A stretch of 64,000 nt of DNA from Ectopseudomonas composti (GTDB taxonomy: Bacteria > Pseudomonadota > Gammaproteobacteria > Pseudomonadales > Pseudomonadaceae): NCBI RefSeq assembly GCF_001567565.1, contig NZ_LSSW01000029.1, positions 781,577-845,576 on the forward strand, in the 5' to 3' direction. Below the pieces are notes generated by a model. It ran no database searches and was not told where the DNA came from. It was given only the letters and a program-made list of their open reading frames with translations. This document shows positions 19,089 to 28,900 of this stretch, one piece after another (within the stretch, counting starts at the first letter, position 1; each line of letters opens with the position of its first letter). The position numbers and the translations under genes were made by a program.

Positions 19089-20132
19089 TCAACGGTTGCG
19101 TTGCCGCGCCAGCAAAACCAATAGATAGGGTGCACCGATAAGCGCCACTACCAGCCCGGCAGGTAGCTGCAGCGGTGGCATTAACGCCCGGCCGAGGGTG
19201 TCGCCGAGCAAGACCAGTACGGCGCCGAACAGCGCCGACAGTGGCAGCAACGCACCATGTCGATCACCACAAAGCTGGCGGGCCAGGTGCGGCGCGACCA
19301 GACCAACGAAGGTCATCACGCCGATATTGGCCACCGTCGCGGCGGTCAGCATCACGCTGCTGAGCAACAACAGAAGCATCAGCCCGGTCAGGTTGAGGCC
19401 TCGACTCAGCGCCACGCCCTCGCCCAACTGCATGAGATTGAGCTGACGATGGCACAGCAGCAGCGGCAACCCTGCGATCAGCAACCACAACGCCAGGCTC
19501 TGTACCTGCGGCCAGCCACCACGGTGCAGGCTACCGCCCAGCCACATCAGTGCCGACTCGACGCGATCGATATTGCCGTAGGTAATCAGCAGGTCAGCGA
19601 CGGCGCCGAGCATGGCCGTCAGCCCCACACCAACCAGAATCAAACGCAGCGGTGCGATGCCGCCGCGCCAGGACAGCCCGACGATGAACAACGCCACCGC
19701 CAGTCCGCCCAGCAACGCCGCCATTGGATAAAGCTGCAGCGGTAGCGCTGACGGCCATAGCACCAGAATCAGCAGCATGGTGACGCTGGCCCCCGCCTCC
19801 ACCCCTACCAGGCCGGGCGCCGCCAGAGGATTACGCGTCAGCGACTGCATCAGCACGCCTGCCAAAGCCATGGCCGCGCCACCGAGAATCGCCAGCAAGA
19901 TGCGTGGCAGGCGCAACTCCCACAGCACGTTGTCCTGTATGGCCGACAGATCGCCGATAAACAGGCTCTGCCAGAGCTGAGCCATACCCAGCGAATAGCT
20001 GCCCACCGTGGCGGCGTAGAGCGCCAACCCCAGCAGCAGCACGACCAGTAACAGCGCGGACAGCATATCGATCGGCCGGCCGATCCAGGGCAGCCCGGCG
20101 AGACGTCTGGGCGTCGTCAGCCAGCGGCTCAT
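19089..20132 (-). CDS. Iron-siderophore ABC permease (FecCD family), second subunit
   Basis: This 347-residue integral membrane protein belongs to the FecCD/BtuC permease family. About ten hydrophobic segments are visible, the first at LLLVVLLLGLALYAA. Family landmarks are MQSLTRNPLAAPGLVGVEAGA and GLVAPHLARQLCG, the latter in the region that contacts the ATPase. Its ATG overlaps the stop of the upstream permease (ATGA), so translation is coupled. The two permeases would form a heterodimeric channel with the ATPase encoded first in the operon. The exact siderophore is inferred from the neighbouring synthetases. Confidence 0.92.
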   Translation of the reverse strand: MSRWLTTPRRLAGLPWIGRPIDMLSALLLVVLLLGLALYAATVGSYSLGMAQLWQSLFIGDLSAIQDNVLWELRLPRILLAILGGAAMALAGVLMQSLTRNPLAAPGLVGVEAGASVTMLLILVLWPSALPLQLYPMAALLGGLAVALFIVGLSWRGGIAPLRLILVGVGLTAMLGAVADLLITYGNIDRVESALMWLGGSLHRGGWPQVQSLALWLLIAGLPLLLCHRQLNLMQLGEGVALSRGLNLTGLMLLLLLSSVMLTAATVANIGVMTFVGLVAPHLARQLCGDRHGALLPLSALFGAVLVLLGDTLGRALMPPLQLPAGLVVALIGAPYLLVLLARQRNR

Positions 20133-21109
20133 TTCAACTTCCTCAGCACCAGGACGACGAACACCGGGCCACCGATCAGCGCCGTGACGATACCCGTGTT
20201 GAGTTCATAGGGGCTGACCAGGGTACGCGCAACGACATCGGCCAGAATCAGCAACAAGCCGCCCAGCAATGGCGTCGCCAGCAGCAGGCGACGCAAGTCA
20301 TGCCCTACCAGCAGCCGCGCTGCATGCGGCACCACCAGCCCTACGAAACCGATAGGCCCGGCCAGGGCCACCGCGCAGCCAGACAGCAGCACAACCGCAG
20401 CCAGACTCAGCAGGCGCATGCGCAGCAGATTGACGCCCATGCTCGAAGCCACCTGCGCCCCGAGACGATAGGCATTCAGTGCCCGGACGTTGATCAGGCA
20501 AAGCACCACACCTGCGGCCAGGTATGGCCAGAGCCAGCTTGGCAGGTTGGCGCCAGCGATGCCCAGCGAGCCGGTCAGCCAACGGCGCAGACTATCGAGC
20601 CCCTGCTGATCGAGCAGCAGCAAGATAGCCGTGATGGAACCGAACAGCGCGGCCATCATCGCCCCGGAAAGCGTCAGGCGCACCGGATTGGGCCTACGCC
20701 CCGCCAGCAGCATGACCCCAACTGCGGCAACCAGAGCACCACTGAAGGCGAACAGCGGAATCATGCTCATGTCGTTGCCGGGCAACACCAGCAGCCCCAC
20801 CACCACGAACAGTGCCGCACCACTGTTGATACCGAGAATGCCCGGATCAGCCAGAGGGTTGTCCCCCACGGCCTGCATCACCGTGCCCGCCAGGCCCAGA
20901 CAGCCCCCCACCGCCATCGCCACCCACAGGCGCGGCAGACGAGAGCCCTGAATCACACTGTGATCGGAATTACTCGGGTCGTAGGCCACCAGCGCCTGCC
21001 AGACATCGCTCCACGGGATCGACTTGGCGCCCACCGCCAGATGCAGCATCGAGGCCAGGCCGATACCCACCAGAATCGACAACCAGATCGGCCAGGCCCA
21101 CGCACGCAT
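20129..21109 (-). CDS. Iron-siderophore ABC permease (FecCD family), first subunit
   Basis: This is a FecCD-family permease of about 326 residues. Motifs include MQAVGDNPLADPGILGINSGA and GFVGLVVPHAARLLVG, with multiple hydrophobic segments throughout. The ATG at 21109 overlaps the ATPase stop as TGATG and is the best start; a TTG six codons upstream is also open. It pairs with the second permease, whose start overlaps its stop. Four genes in tight overlap show a single transcript for cytoplasmic import of a ferric siderophore. Confidence 0.92.
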   Translation of the reverse strand: MRAWAWPIWLSILVGIGLASMLHLAVGAKSIPWSDVWQALVAYDPSNSDHSVIQGSRLPRLWVAMAVGGCLGLAGTVMQAVGDNPLADPGILGINSGAALFVVVGLLVLPGNDMSMIPLFAFSGALVAAVGVMLLAGRRPNPVRLTLSGAMMAALFGSITAILLLLDQQGLDSLRRWLTGSLGIAGANLPSWLWPYLAAGVVLCLINVRALNAYRLGAQVASSMGVNLLRMRLLSLAAVVLLSGCAVALAGPIGFVGLVVPHAARLLVGHDLRRLLLATPLLGGLLLILADVVARTLVSPYELNTGIVTALIGGPVFVVLVLRKLK

Positions 21110-21987
21110 CACAGGCTTACCAGGCAATCAACGACGCGAGAGCGCGTGGAGGAAGCCGGTACGCACAAAGGGTCGCCCGAATGCGGATCGGTAATGATGT
21201 GCGCATCCAGATCGAATACGGCCTTGAGGTTGTCCGGCGTGAACACATCCGCTGGAGCCCCCTGCGCATGCACCTTGCCCCGGCGCAGCATCACCAGATG
21301 ATCCGCGTAGCGCGCAGCCTGGTTCAGGTCGTGCAACACGGCGACGATGGTGCGCCCCTGGTCACGCAGTTCGGCCAACAGCTCGAGCAAGGCAATCTGG
21401 TGGGCAATATCGAGAAAGGTGGTGGGCTCGTCGAGCAGGATCACCGGAGTGTCCTGCGCCAGGGTCATGGCGATCCAGCAGCGCTGCAGCTGGCCACCGG
21501 ACAGGGTGGACAAGGTGCGATCCAGCAGCGTGGTGATGTCGGCCAGCGCTACCGCTCGATCCACTGCCTGCTGATCCTTCTCGCTCCACTGCTGCCACCA
21601 GTTCTGCCAGGGGTAGCGCCCCTGCATGACCAGCTCACGCACCGTGATACCGGCAGGTGAGGTGGTGCGCTGTGGCAACAGAGCAACGCGCTGAGCCAAC
21701 TCGCGCCGCGAAAACTGCGCATGCGGCCTGCCCTCGAGCAGCACCTCACCACTGGCCACACGCTGCATGCGCGCCAGCACATTGAGCAAGGTGGTCTTGC
21801 CACAGCCATTGGCGCCAATCAGCGCGGTAAAGCAGCCATCGGGAATCGTCAGGCTGATGTCATCCAGCACCTTCAGCTCGTCAAACCGGAGCTGAAGTCG
21901 CATCGCTTTCAACATGCGCACACACTCGAATTCGAACCACGCCGCCAACCACTGACCAGCTCGAAGGCCAGACAGACTGACGGACAT
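21109..21987 (-). CDS. Iron-siderophore ABC transporter ATPase (FecE-like)
   Basis: This 292-residue ATP-binding subunit shows a Walker A motif GANGCGKTT, a signature LSGGQLQR, a Walker B motif VILLDEPTTFLD and a switch histidine in VLHDLNQ. It is the first gene of the importer operon, facing the receptor gene across a 259-base gap. The start at 21987 (GGTGA about 8 bases upstream) adds about 25 residues before the usual family start; a shorter ATG at 21915 is open but lacks a clear ribosome site. It powers uptake through the two FecCD permeases. Confidence 0.93.
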   Translation of the reverse strand: MSVSLSGLRAGQWLAAWFEFECVRMLKAMRLQLRFDELKVLDDISLTIPDGCFTALIGANGCGKTTLLNVLARMQRVASGEVLLEGRPHAQFSRRELAQRVALLPQRTTSPAGITVRELVMQGRYPWQNWWQQWSEKDQQAVDRAVALADITTLLDRTLSTLSGGQLQRCWIAMTLAQDTPVILLDEPTTFLDIAHQIALLELLAELRDQGRTIVAVLHDLNQAARYADHLVMLRRGKVHAQGAPADVFTPDNLKAVFDLDAHIITDPHSGDPLCVPASSTRSRVVDCLVSL

Positions 21988-22112
21988 ACGGGGTTCACCG
22001 CGAAAATCGTACCCAGCTCGACTTGCCTTGCTCCGTGCCAGTGTTCGAGCCTTGGGTCATTGCGCGTAGCTTGCAGCAATAGCCTAGTGAAGACAATAAA
22101 TTGTTAAGTAGT

Positions 22113-22131
22113 ACAAATCTTTCTCATTTAG
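22113..22131 (+). promoter_or_regulatory. Candidate Fur box between importer and receptor genes
   Basis: The divergent region between the importer ATPase and the receptor holds an A/T-rich block whose reverse complement contains AAATGAGAAAGATTTG. By eye about 11 of 19 positions agree with the Fur consensus. Its place between two iron-uptake transcripts supports iron control, but the match is imperfect. Confidence 0.35.
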
Positions 22132-22246
22132 ATGTAGAGTTCACGGCGCTATAGCAACCTGCCAACAGCGCTGCGCCATGATGGATCGTCAGAATGTCCT
22201 CGGCCACGCGCAGACATACCTCTAAAGACAACAGGACCCGTCACGC

Positions 22247-24469
22247 ATGCGCCACGTATCGTTGCAAGAACGCCCGGAACACACCGCTCGACGCCCAGGA
22301 TTTCGTCTTACAGCTATCGCCCTGGCTATGGCTAGCCTGAGTTCAGCGGGGTTATCTGCAGCCGAGCGAGACACCACGAATGCCACTCAGCCAGTGGAAC
22401 TCGGCGCCACGACAGTGACCGGCCAGGCCCAGGAAAAACCCACGGGCTACGTGCCGGGTTACGTGGCCAAGCGCAACATGAGCGCGACCAAGACCGATAC
22501 GCCGATCACCGAAACGCCGCAGTCGCTGTCGGTGGTGACCAGCGACGAGATCCGCGACCGCCAGTCGGAAACGTTGGCCCAGGCGCTGAGCTACACACCA
22601 GGGTTCACCGCCAGTTCGACCGCTTTCAACCGCACTGCGGATCGCTTCCGTATCCGCGGTTTCGAGGTCGAGTCCGGCACCGGCGGTTCGCTGCGCGATG
22701 GCCTGCGTCTGCAGAACAATTCCTACGACGGGATTCAGGAGCCTTATGGCCTGGAGCGCGTCGAGGTCGTTCGCGGCGCCGCTTCGGTGCTCTATGGTCA
22801 GCTCTCGCCCGGCGGCATGGTCAATGGCGTCAGCAAGCGTCCGACCGAAACGCCCTTCCATGAGCTGAACCTGCAAGTAGGCTCCCACGACCGCAAGCAA
22901 ATCGCTGCAGACTTCAGCGGCCCGCTGGCTGGCAGCGACACCCTGAGCTATCGCCTGACCCTGCTCAGCCGCAACAGCGACACCCAGCAGGATCATATCA
23001 ACGACGACAAGTTCTACATCGCCCCGGCGCTGACCTGGCGCCCCAACGAAGACACCTCGCTGACCCTGCTGTCCTTCTACCAGAAGACCGATACGCGCTT
23101 CCCCGCGTCCCTGCCCTATCAGTTGGTCAAAGGTGTAGGTGATAGCGCTTTCAAGATCGGTCGCCACGATTTCATCGGCGAGCCGGACTACGACGACATG
23201 AACGGCGAGATGTCGACGCTGGGCTACGAATTTCAGCACCACTTCAACGAAAACTTCACGCTCAATCATAAGCTGCGATATTACGAGTCGGATGTGAAGT
23301 TCAACTACGTTCAGCTTCCATTCTCGGGAGCGGCCAGAAGAGCAGCAATTGCGCAAGCCTCAGCCACTGGCATTCTGGCACGCCAATACAGTGATCGACG
23401 CGAGCGCGCGCGAACCTGGGCCAGCGATACCAATATTGAGTCGAAATGGCAGCTCGGTAGCACCGAGCACACCGTACTGGTTGGTTTCGACGGCTACGAC
23501 ACCTCCTACGACTCGCATAACTTCCGTGGCAACGCCCCAAGCCTGGATCTGACCCGTTACAACTATGGACAACCGGTAGTAGTAAACAAGGATCGCAGCC
23601 TGGATCGCGGCTCACAGCTCGACACACTACAAAAGGGTGTCTATTTCCAGGATCAGATCAAGTTCGACGACAAGTGGATATTGCTGCTCGGCGGCCGCCA
23701 TGACTGGGCCGATCAGCAGCAAATGGCGCATCGCAATGACACCAAGGCCAGTCAGGATGACGAAGCCACTACTTACCGCGCAGGACTGGTCTACGTCGCA
23801 GATAATGGCCTGGCACCCTATATCAGCTACAGCGAGTCGTTCTTCCCGGTTTCCGTTGCGTCAGTCACCGGCCAGACCTTCGACCCCACCGAAGGCAAGC
23901 AGTATGAAGTCGGCGTGCGCTATCAGCCCAAGGACAGCAACCTGCTACTCAGTGCTGCCATTTACGAGTTAACCCAAACCAACGTCCTGAGCACCGACAA
24001 CAATGGCGATCCTCAGCAGACAGATGAAGTCCGTTCCCGGGGCCTTGAACTCGAAGCCAAAGCGGACGTCACCACGGCTCTTAGCCTGATCGCCTCCTAC
24101 GCTTACACCGATGCTCGTATTACCAAGACCGTCGACCCTGATAAAAGCGTTGGCCAACGCAGCGACGATACGCCCTACCACCAGGCCGCCCTGTGGGCCA
24201 GCTACGACTTCGCCAACTGGGGTATTCCGCAACTGACCGTAGGCGCCGGCGCTCGCTACATGGGTACAACCCAGGCCTCGGAAATGGATTCGGCCATGCC
24301 TGCCTATACCCTGTTCGACGCCATGGCCCGCTACCAGATCGACGACCACTGGAACGTGACCGTCAACGCCAGCAACCTGGCCAACAAGCGCTACACGCAG
24401 TGCTCGTTCTCCACCTGCCAATACGGTGACGAACGCACCCTGCTGACCTCGGTGAACTTCAACTGGTGA
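22247..24469 (+). CDS. TonB-dependent ferric-siderophore outer-membrane receptor
   Basis: This 740-residue receptor has an N-terminal signal peptide (FRLTAIALAMASLSSAGLSA), a plug domain starting with TPQSLSVVT and containing RIRGFEVE and EVVRGAASVLYGQ, and a 22-stranded barrel ending in the aromatic residue W (VNFNW). It lacks the extra N-terminal signalling domain found in FecA or FpvA, since the plug begins soon after the signal peptide, so it should not signal to a dedicated sigma factor. AGGA lies 10 bases before the ATG. It sits divergent to the ABC importer and beside the synthetases, so it is the likely receptor for the peptide siderophore made here. A hairpin terminator follows. Confidence 0.95.
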   Translation: MRHVSLQERPEHTARRPGFRLTAIALAMASLSSAGLSAAERDTTNATQPVELGATTVTGQAQEKPTGYVPGYVAKRNMSATKTDTPITETPQSLSVVTSDEIRDRQSETLAQALSYTPGFTASSTAFNRTADRFRIRGFEVESGTGGSLRDGLRLQNNSYDGIQEPYGLERVEVVRGAASVLYGQLSPGGMVNGVSKRPTETPFHELNLQVGSHDRKQIAADFSGPLAGSDTLSYRLTLLSRNSDTQQDHINDDKFYIAPALTWRPNEDTSLTLLSFYQKTDTRFPASLPYQLVKGVGDSAFKIGRHDFIGEPDYDDMNGEMSTLGYEFQHHFNENFTLNHKLRYYESDVKFNYVQLPFSGAARRAAIAQASATGILARQYSDRRERARTWASDTNIESKWQLGSTEHTVLVGFDGYDTSYDSHNFRGNAPSLDLTRYNYGQPVVVNKDRSLDRGSQLDTLQKGVYFQDQIKFDDKWILLLGGRHDWADQQQMAHRNDTKASQDDEATTYRAGLVYVADNGLAPYISYSESFFPVSVASVTGQTFDPTEGKQYEVGVRYQPKDSNLLLSAAIYELTQTNVLSTDNNGDPQQTDEVRSRGLELEAKADVTTALSLIASYAYTDARITKTVDPDKSVGQRSDDTPYHQAALWASYDFANWGIPQLTVGAGARYMGTTQASEMDSAMPAYTLFDAMARYQIDDHWNVTVNASNLANKRYTQCSFSTCQYGDERTLLTSVNFNW

Positions 24470-24546
24470 TGCGTCCATACCCAGCAAACCGATGGAGTGG
24501 CAGGCTTCTACCGAAGCCTGCTGCCATCCTTGCAAACCACCAAAAA

Positions 24547-24579
24547 CGAAAAAGCCGGCTGCAATAGCCGGCTTTTTCG
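24547..24579 (+). terminator. Rho-independent terminator after the receptor gene
   Basis: A perfect 14-bp stem (CGAAAAAGCCGGCT with its complement) encloses the loop GCAAT and carries T-runs on both strands. It ends the receptor transcript and could also stop transcription coming from the tRNA side. Confidence 0.9.
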
Positions 24580-24591
24580 TTGCGGAGTCGA

Positions 24592-24666
24592 TGGCGTCCC
24601 CTGCTGGAATCGAACCAGCATCTAGCCCTTAGGAGGGGCTTATTCTATCCGTTGAACTAAGGGGAC
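24592..24666 (-). tRNA. tRNA-Arg (anticodon CCT)
   Basis: On the minus strand the acceptor arm GTCCCCT pairs with AGGGGAC, the anticodon loop reads CTCCTAA (anticodon CCT), and the T-arm carries GGTTCGAATCC. The 3' CCA is encoded. The length is about 75 bases with CCA. No integrated element is seen directly beside it. Confidence 0.95.
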
Positions 24667-24742
24667 ACGGCCGTATTGGCAACGACCGGGCCGCATCTTA
24701 GCGGCGACGCACGCATTTGTCATGTCGTGCCCCTCTCGCTGC

Positions 24743-25855
24743 CTAGCGCTGCCAGCTTTGGGAAACCACCCTGACGGCCGCTGCAGCGCGCAGTGGTTGC
24801 ACACCGCCGCGCAGACGCTCCAGCGCCATGCGGTCGGCAATCGCAGTGGTGGTCTCGCCTTCGCGTTCAGCGCGCTGGAAGATTTCCGTCAGGGTCGGGC
24901 CGATACCTTCGATATGCGCCTTGAGCTCAGCCGCAGTGCCGCCGGTGCGCTCGTAGCAGACGTCGATGATGCCACCTGCATTGATCGCATAATCCGGCGC
25001 GTACAGGCACTCGCGGCGGCGCAGCAGCTCGGCCAGGCTGGCATCGGCCAGCTGATTGTTGGCGGCGCCGGCGATGATCGGTGCACGCAGTGCTTCGAGG
25101 GTTTGCAGGTTGACGATGGCGCCCAGCGCGCACGGCGCGAACACGTCCACGTCGAGGCGGTAGATGTCGTGCTGGCCGACCGCAGTGGCGCCTAGCTGGC
25201 TGACCGCGCGCTGCACGTTGGCCTCGAAGATGTCCGTCACCCATAGCTGCGCGCCGGCTTCCTTGAGCAGCTTGGCCAGGCCAAAACCGACTTGGCCGAC
25301 ACCCTGGATGGCCACGCGCACGCCTTCAAGATCCTGACGCCCCAGGCGATGCGCTGCGGCCGCCTGGATGCCGATAAATACGCCATAGGCGGTCGAAGGC
25401 GACGGATCGCCGTCACGGCTGCCACCGCCGAAGGCTTCACGCTGCCCGGCGCCGGCCACATGGCGGGTGCGCTCGGCCATGATGCGCATCTCGGCCACGC
25501 CGGTGCCCGAATCCGCCGCAGTGACATAGCGCCCGCCCAGGCTGTCGACGAAATCGCCCATGGCCTGGAACAGCGCCTCGCTCTTGCCGGTGTGCGGGTC
25601 GCCGATGATCACCGCCTTGCCGCCGCCAAGCGGCAAACGGGCCAGCGCCGATTTGTAGGTCATGCCGCGCGACAGGCGCAGCACATCGCGCAGTGCCTCT
25701 TCGTCAGTGGCGTAGTTCCACATGCGGCAGCCGCCCAGTGCCGGGCCGAGCGTGCTGTCGTGGATGGCGATGATGGCTTTCAGGCCGCTGGCCTGGTCGT
25801 GGCCGTAAACCACCTGTTCGTGCTGATCGAAGTCGACGTGAGTGAAGACGGACAT
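24743..25855 (-). CDS. Leucine/valine-type amino acid dehydrogenase (Glu/Leu/Phe/Val family)
   Basis: This 370-residue NAD-dependent enzyme shows the family's substrate loop with the catalytic lysine (YKSALARLPLGGGK) and a nucleotide-binding fold GVGQVGFGLAKLL. Length and the GPALGGCRMW motif fit leucine or valine dehydrogenase rather than glutamate dehydrogenase. It would deaminate branched-chain amino acids to keto acids. It lies just downstream of, and on the same strand as, the keto-acid ferredoxin oxidoreductase, and an Lrp-type regulator is divergent, so the three form a plausible amino acid catabolism unit. GAGG lies upstream of the ATG. Confidence 0.88.
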   Translation of the reverse strand: MSVFTHVDFDQHEQVVYGHDQASGLKAIIAIHDSTLGPALGGCRMWNYATDEEALRDVLRLSRGMTYKSALARLPLGGGKAVIIGDPHTGKSEALFQAMGDFVDSLGGRYVTAADSGTGVAEMRIMAERTRHVAGAGQREAFGGGSRDGDPSPSTAYGVFIGIQAAAAHRLGRQDLEGVRVAIQGVGQVGFGLAKLLKEAGAQLWVTDIFEANVQRAVSQLGATAVGQHDIYRLDVDVFAPCALGAIVNLQTLEALRAPIIAGAANNQLADASLAELLRRRECLYAPDYAINAGGIIDVCYERTGGTAAELKAHIEGIGPTLTEIFQRAEREGETTTAIADRMALERLRGGVQPLRAAAAVRVVSQSWQR

Positions 25856-25882
25856 CGGGTTACCTCGGATGTAAAAAGCCGC

Positions 25883-25904
25883 CCCTCCCCCGCAAGGGAG
25901 AGGG
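25883..25904. repeat. REP-like hairpin between dehydrogenase and oxidoreductase genes
   Basis: CCCTC and GAGGG bracket a C/G-rich core in the 69-base gap between the two genes. It resembles the CCCTC...GAGGG intergenic hairpins common in Pseudomonas. It could stabilise the upstream mRNA or lower expression of the downstream gene. Confidence 0.5.
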
Positions 25905-25924
25905 TGGCAAAGGGGATGGGAAGG

Positions 25925-28900
25925 TCAGGCAGCCGGTTCGAACAACTGCACCGCGGCGATCTCGCTGACGGTCAGACGCGCCTTGAGCTGCGTTGCCTGT
26001 TCGCGCGCCTTGGCCAGCGCCGCGTCCTTGACGTGGCCGTAGCCGCGGATCTGCTCCGGAATCTCGGCCAGCGCCACTGCCGTGCGGTAGTTACCGGCGT
26101 TGAGCTCGGCGAGCAGGTAGGCCACGTTGGCTTCGTACTCCTCGATCAGCTCGCGCTCCAGGCGGCGCTCGGCACTGTGACCGAACGGATCGAGCACGCT
26201 GCCACGCAGGAACTTGAAACGCGCCAGCACGCCGAATGCCTTGAGCATCCAGGGACCGAAGCTGCGCTTGCGCGGCTCGCCGGTGACCGTATCCGGCTTG
26301 CTCAACCAGCTCGGCGCCAGGTGGAACTGCAACTGGTAATCGCCTTCGAACTGCGCTTCGAGCTGTTTGCGGAAGGTCTCGTCACTGTACAGCCGCGCCA
26401 CTTCGTACTCGTCCTTGTAGGCCAGCAGCTTGAAGTAGTAGCGCGCCACAGCCTTGCTCAGGCGCTGCTGGGCATCGCTGTCGGCCTTGCGCACACGCTC
26501 GACCAGCGCCCGGTAGCGTTCGGCATAGGCCGCATTCTGATAGGCGCTCAGGCGCTGCACACGGTCGGCGACGATCTCATCGAGCGTGCTGCAATGCGGC
26601 GCTTCGACGACCTTGGGCGCAGCGACTTTCTCCACTGCGGTCAGGTCATGCGCGGCGCGACGGCCCCAGAGGAAGGCCTGCTGGTTGAGCTGTACGGCCA
26701 CGCCATTGAGCTCGATGGCCTTGTTGAGCGCCTCTGCCGACACCGGCACCAGACCCAGCTGATAGGCATAGCCGAGCATGAACAGGTTGGTGGCGATGCT
26801 GTCACCGAGCAACCGGGTCGCCAGGCGAGTGGCATCGACGAAGCGGGTCTTGCCCTCACCCACCGCCTCGCTGATCGCTTCGCGCATGGCAGCGCCGGGC
26901 ACCTGGGCATCGGGATTGCGGGTGAATTCGGCGGTCGCCGACTCGTGACTGTTGATCACCGCATGGGCGATCTTGTCGTTGAGCTTGGCCAGCGCCTCCT
27001 CACTGGACGACACCACCAGGTCGCAACCCAGCAGCAGATCGGTTTCTCCGGCGGCGATGCGCACGGCGTATATATCGCTCTGCCGCGCGGCGATACGGAT
27101 GTGGGTGATCACCGGGCCGAACTTCTGCGCCAGGCCGGCCTGGTCAAGCACCGTGCAGCCCTTGCCTTCGATATGCGCGGCCATGCCCAGCAGTGCACCG
27201 ACGGTGGTCACGCCACTGCCACCGACGCCGGGCAACAGGATGTTCCAGGGCCGACTCAGGGCCGGCTGCTTCGGCTCCGGCAAGGCGATGAACAGCGCGC
27301 CCAGGCCAACGGCCTCGGGCTTGCGCAGGCTGCCGCCATGCACGGTGACGAAGCTCGGGCAGAAGCCCTCCAGGCAACTGAAGTCTTTGTTGCAGGCGCT
27401 CTGGTCGATCTCGCGTTTGCGCCCCAACTCGGTCTCCAGCGGCAGTACCGAGAGGCAGTTGGATTTGACGCTGCAATCACCGCAGCCTTCGCACACCGCC
27501 GGGTTGATGAAGGCGCGCTTGGCCGGATCGACCAGCTTGCCGCGCTTGCGCCGACGGCGCTTCTCGGTGGCGCAGGTCTGGTCGTAGAGGATCACCGAGC
27601 AGCCCTTGACCTCGCGCAACTCGCGCTGCACGGCGTCCAGCTCGCGGCGGTGATGGAAGGTCACGCCCGGGGCGAAGGTGGCGCGGGTCGGGTACTTGTC
27701 CGGCTCGTCGCTGACCAGGGCGATGCGTTTCACGCCTTCGGCATGCACCTGCTGGCTGAGCTGGTCGATGCGCAGCTCACCGTCGATGGGCTGGCCGCCG
27801 GTCATGGCCACCGCGTCGTTGTAGAGGATCTTGTAGGTGATGTTGACCCCGGCGGCCACGGCGGCGCGCAGGGCCAGGTGACCGGAGTGGAAATAGGTGC
27901 CATCACCGAGGTTCTGGAACACATGCGGGGTGTCGGTGAACGGCGCCTGGCCGATCCAGGTGGCACCCTCGCCGCCCATCTGGGTAAAGGTATCAGTGCT
28001 GCGGTCCATCCACTGGGTCATGTAGTGGCAACCGATGCCACCCAGGGCACGGCTGCCTTCCGGCACCTTGGTCGAGCTGTTGTGCGGGCAGCCGGAGCAG
28101 AAATGCGGGGTGCGCACAGTCTTGTGCTTGGGCGCGGCCAGGGCCTTTTCCTTGGCATCGAGGAAGGCCAGGCGCTCCTCGATGGTCGGGCTGCTGTAGA
28201 TCGGCGCCAGGCGCTTGGCGATTACCCGGGCGATCATCGCCGGGGTCAGTTCACCGAGGTTGGGCAGCAGCGAATTGCCTTGTTCATCGAACTCGCCGAC
28301 CACCCGCGGGCGCTTGCCTACCGGCCAGTTGTAGAGCTGCCCCGTAAGCTGGTCTTCGATGATGCTGCGTTTTTCCTCCACCACCAGGATCTCATCCAGG
28401 CCTTCGGCGAACTGGTGCACGGACACCGGTTCCAGCGGCCAGCTCATGCCGACCTTGAGCACGCGCAGGCCAACCTTGGCGCACAGCGCCTCGTCCAGAC
28501 CGAGGTCATCCAGGGCCTGACGCACGTCGAGGTAGGACTTGCCGGTGGTGATGATGCCGAGGCGCGGGTTGGGCGAATCGAGTTTGACCTGGTTGAGGTT
28601 GTTGGCCAGGGCGAAGGCACGCGCGGCGTAGATCTTGTAGACGTTGAGGCGTTTTTCCTGGGCCAGGGGCGGATCCGGCCAGCGGATATGCACGCCGTCT
28701 TCCGGCAGTTGGAAATCCTCGGGAATCTTGATCTGGATGCGCAGCGGATCGACGTCCACCACGGCAGAGGAATCGACGTTTTCGGCGATGGTCTTCAGCG
28801 CCACCCAGCAGCCGCTGTAGCGCGACAGTTCCCAACCGATGATGCCGTAGTCTAGCACTTCCTGGACGTTGGCCGGGTTGAGCACCGGAATCGATGCGGC

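Noticed and set aside
24592..24666. tRNA-Arg as an island attachment site
   Set aside because: No repeat of its 3' end and no integrase are visible on either side.
25292..28855. Plus-strand open frame of 1187 codons opposite the oxidoreductase
   Set aside because: The opposite strand carries an intact conserved enzyme; this frame has low-complexity, high-GC shadow composition.
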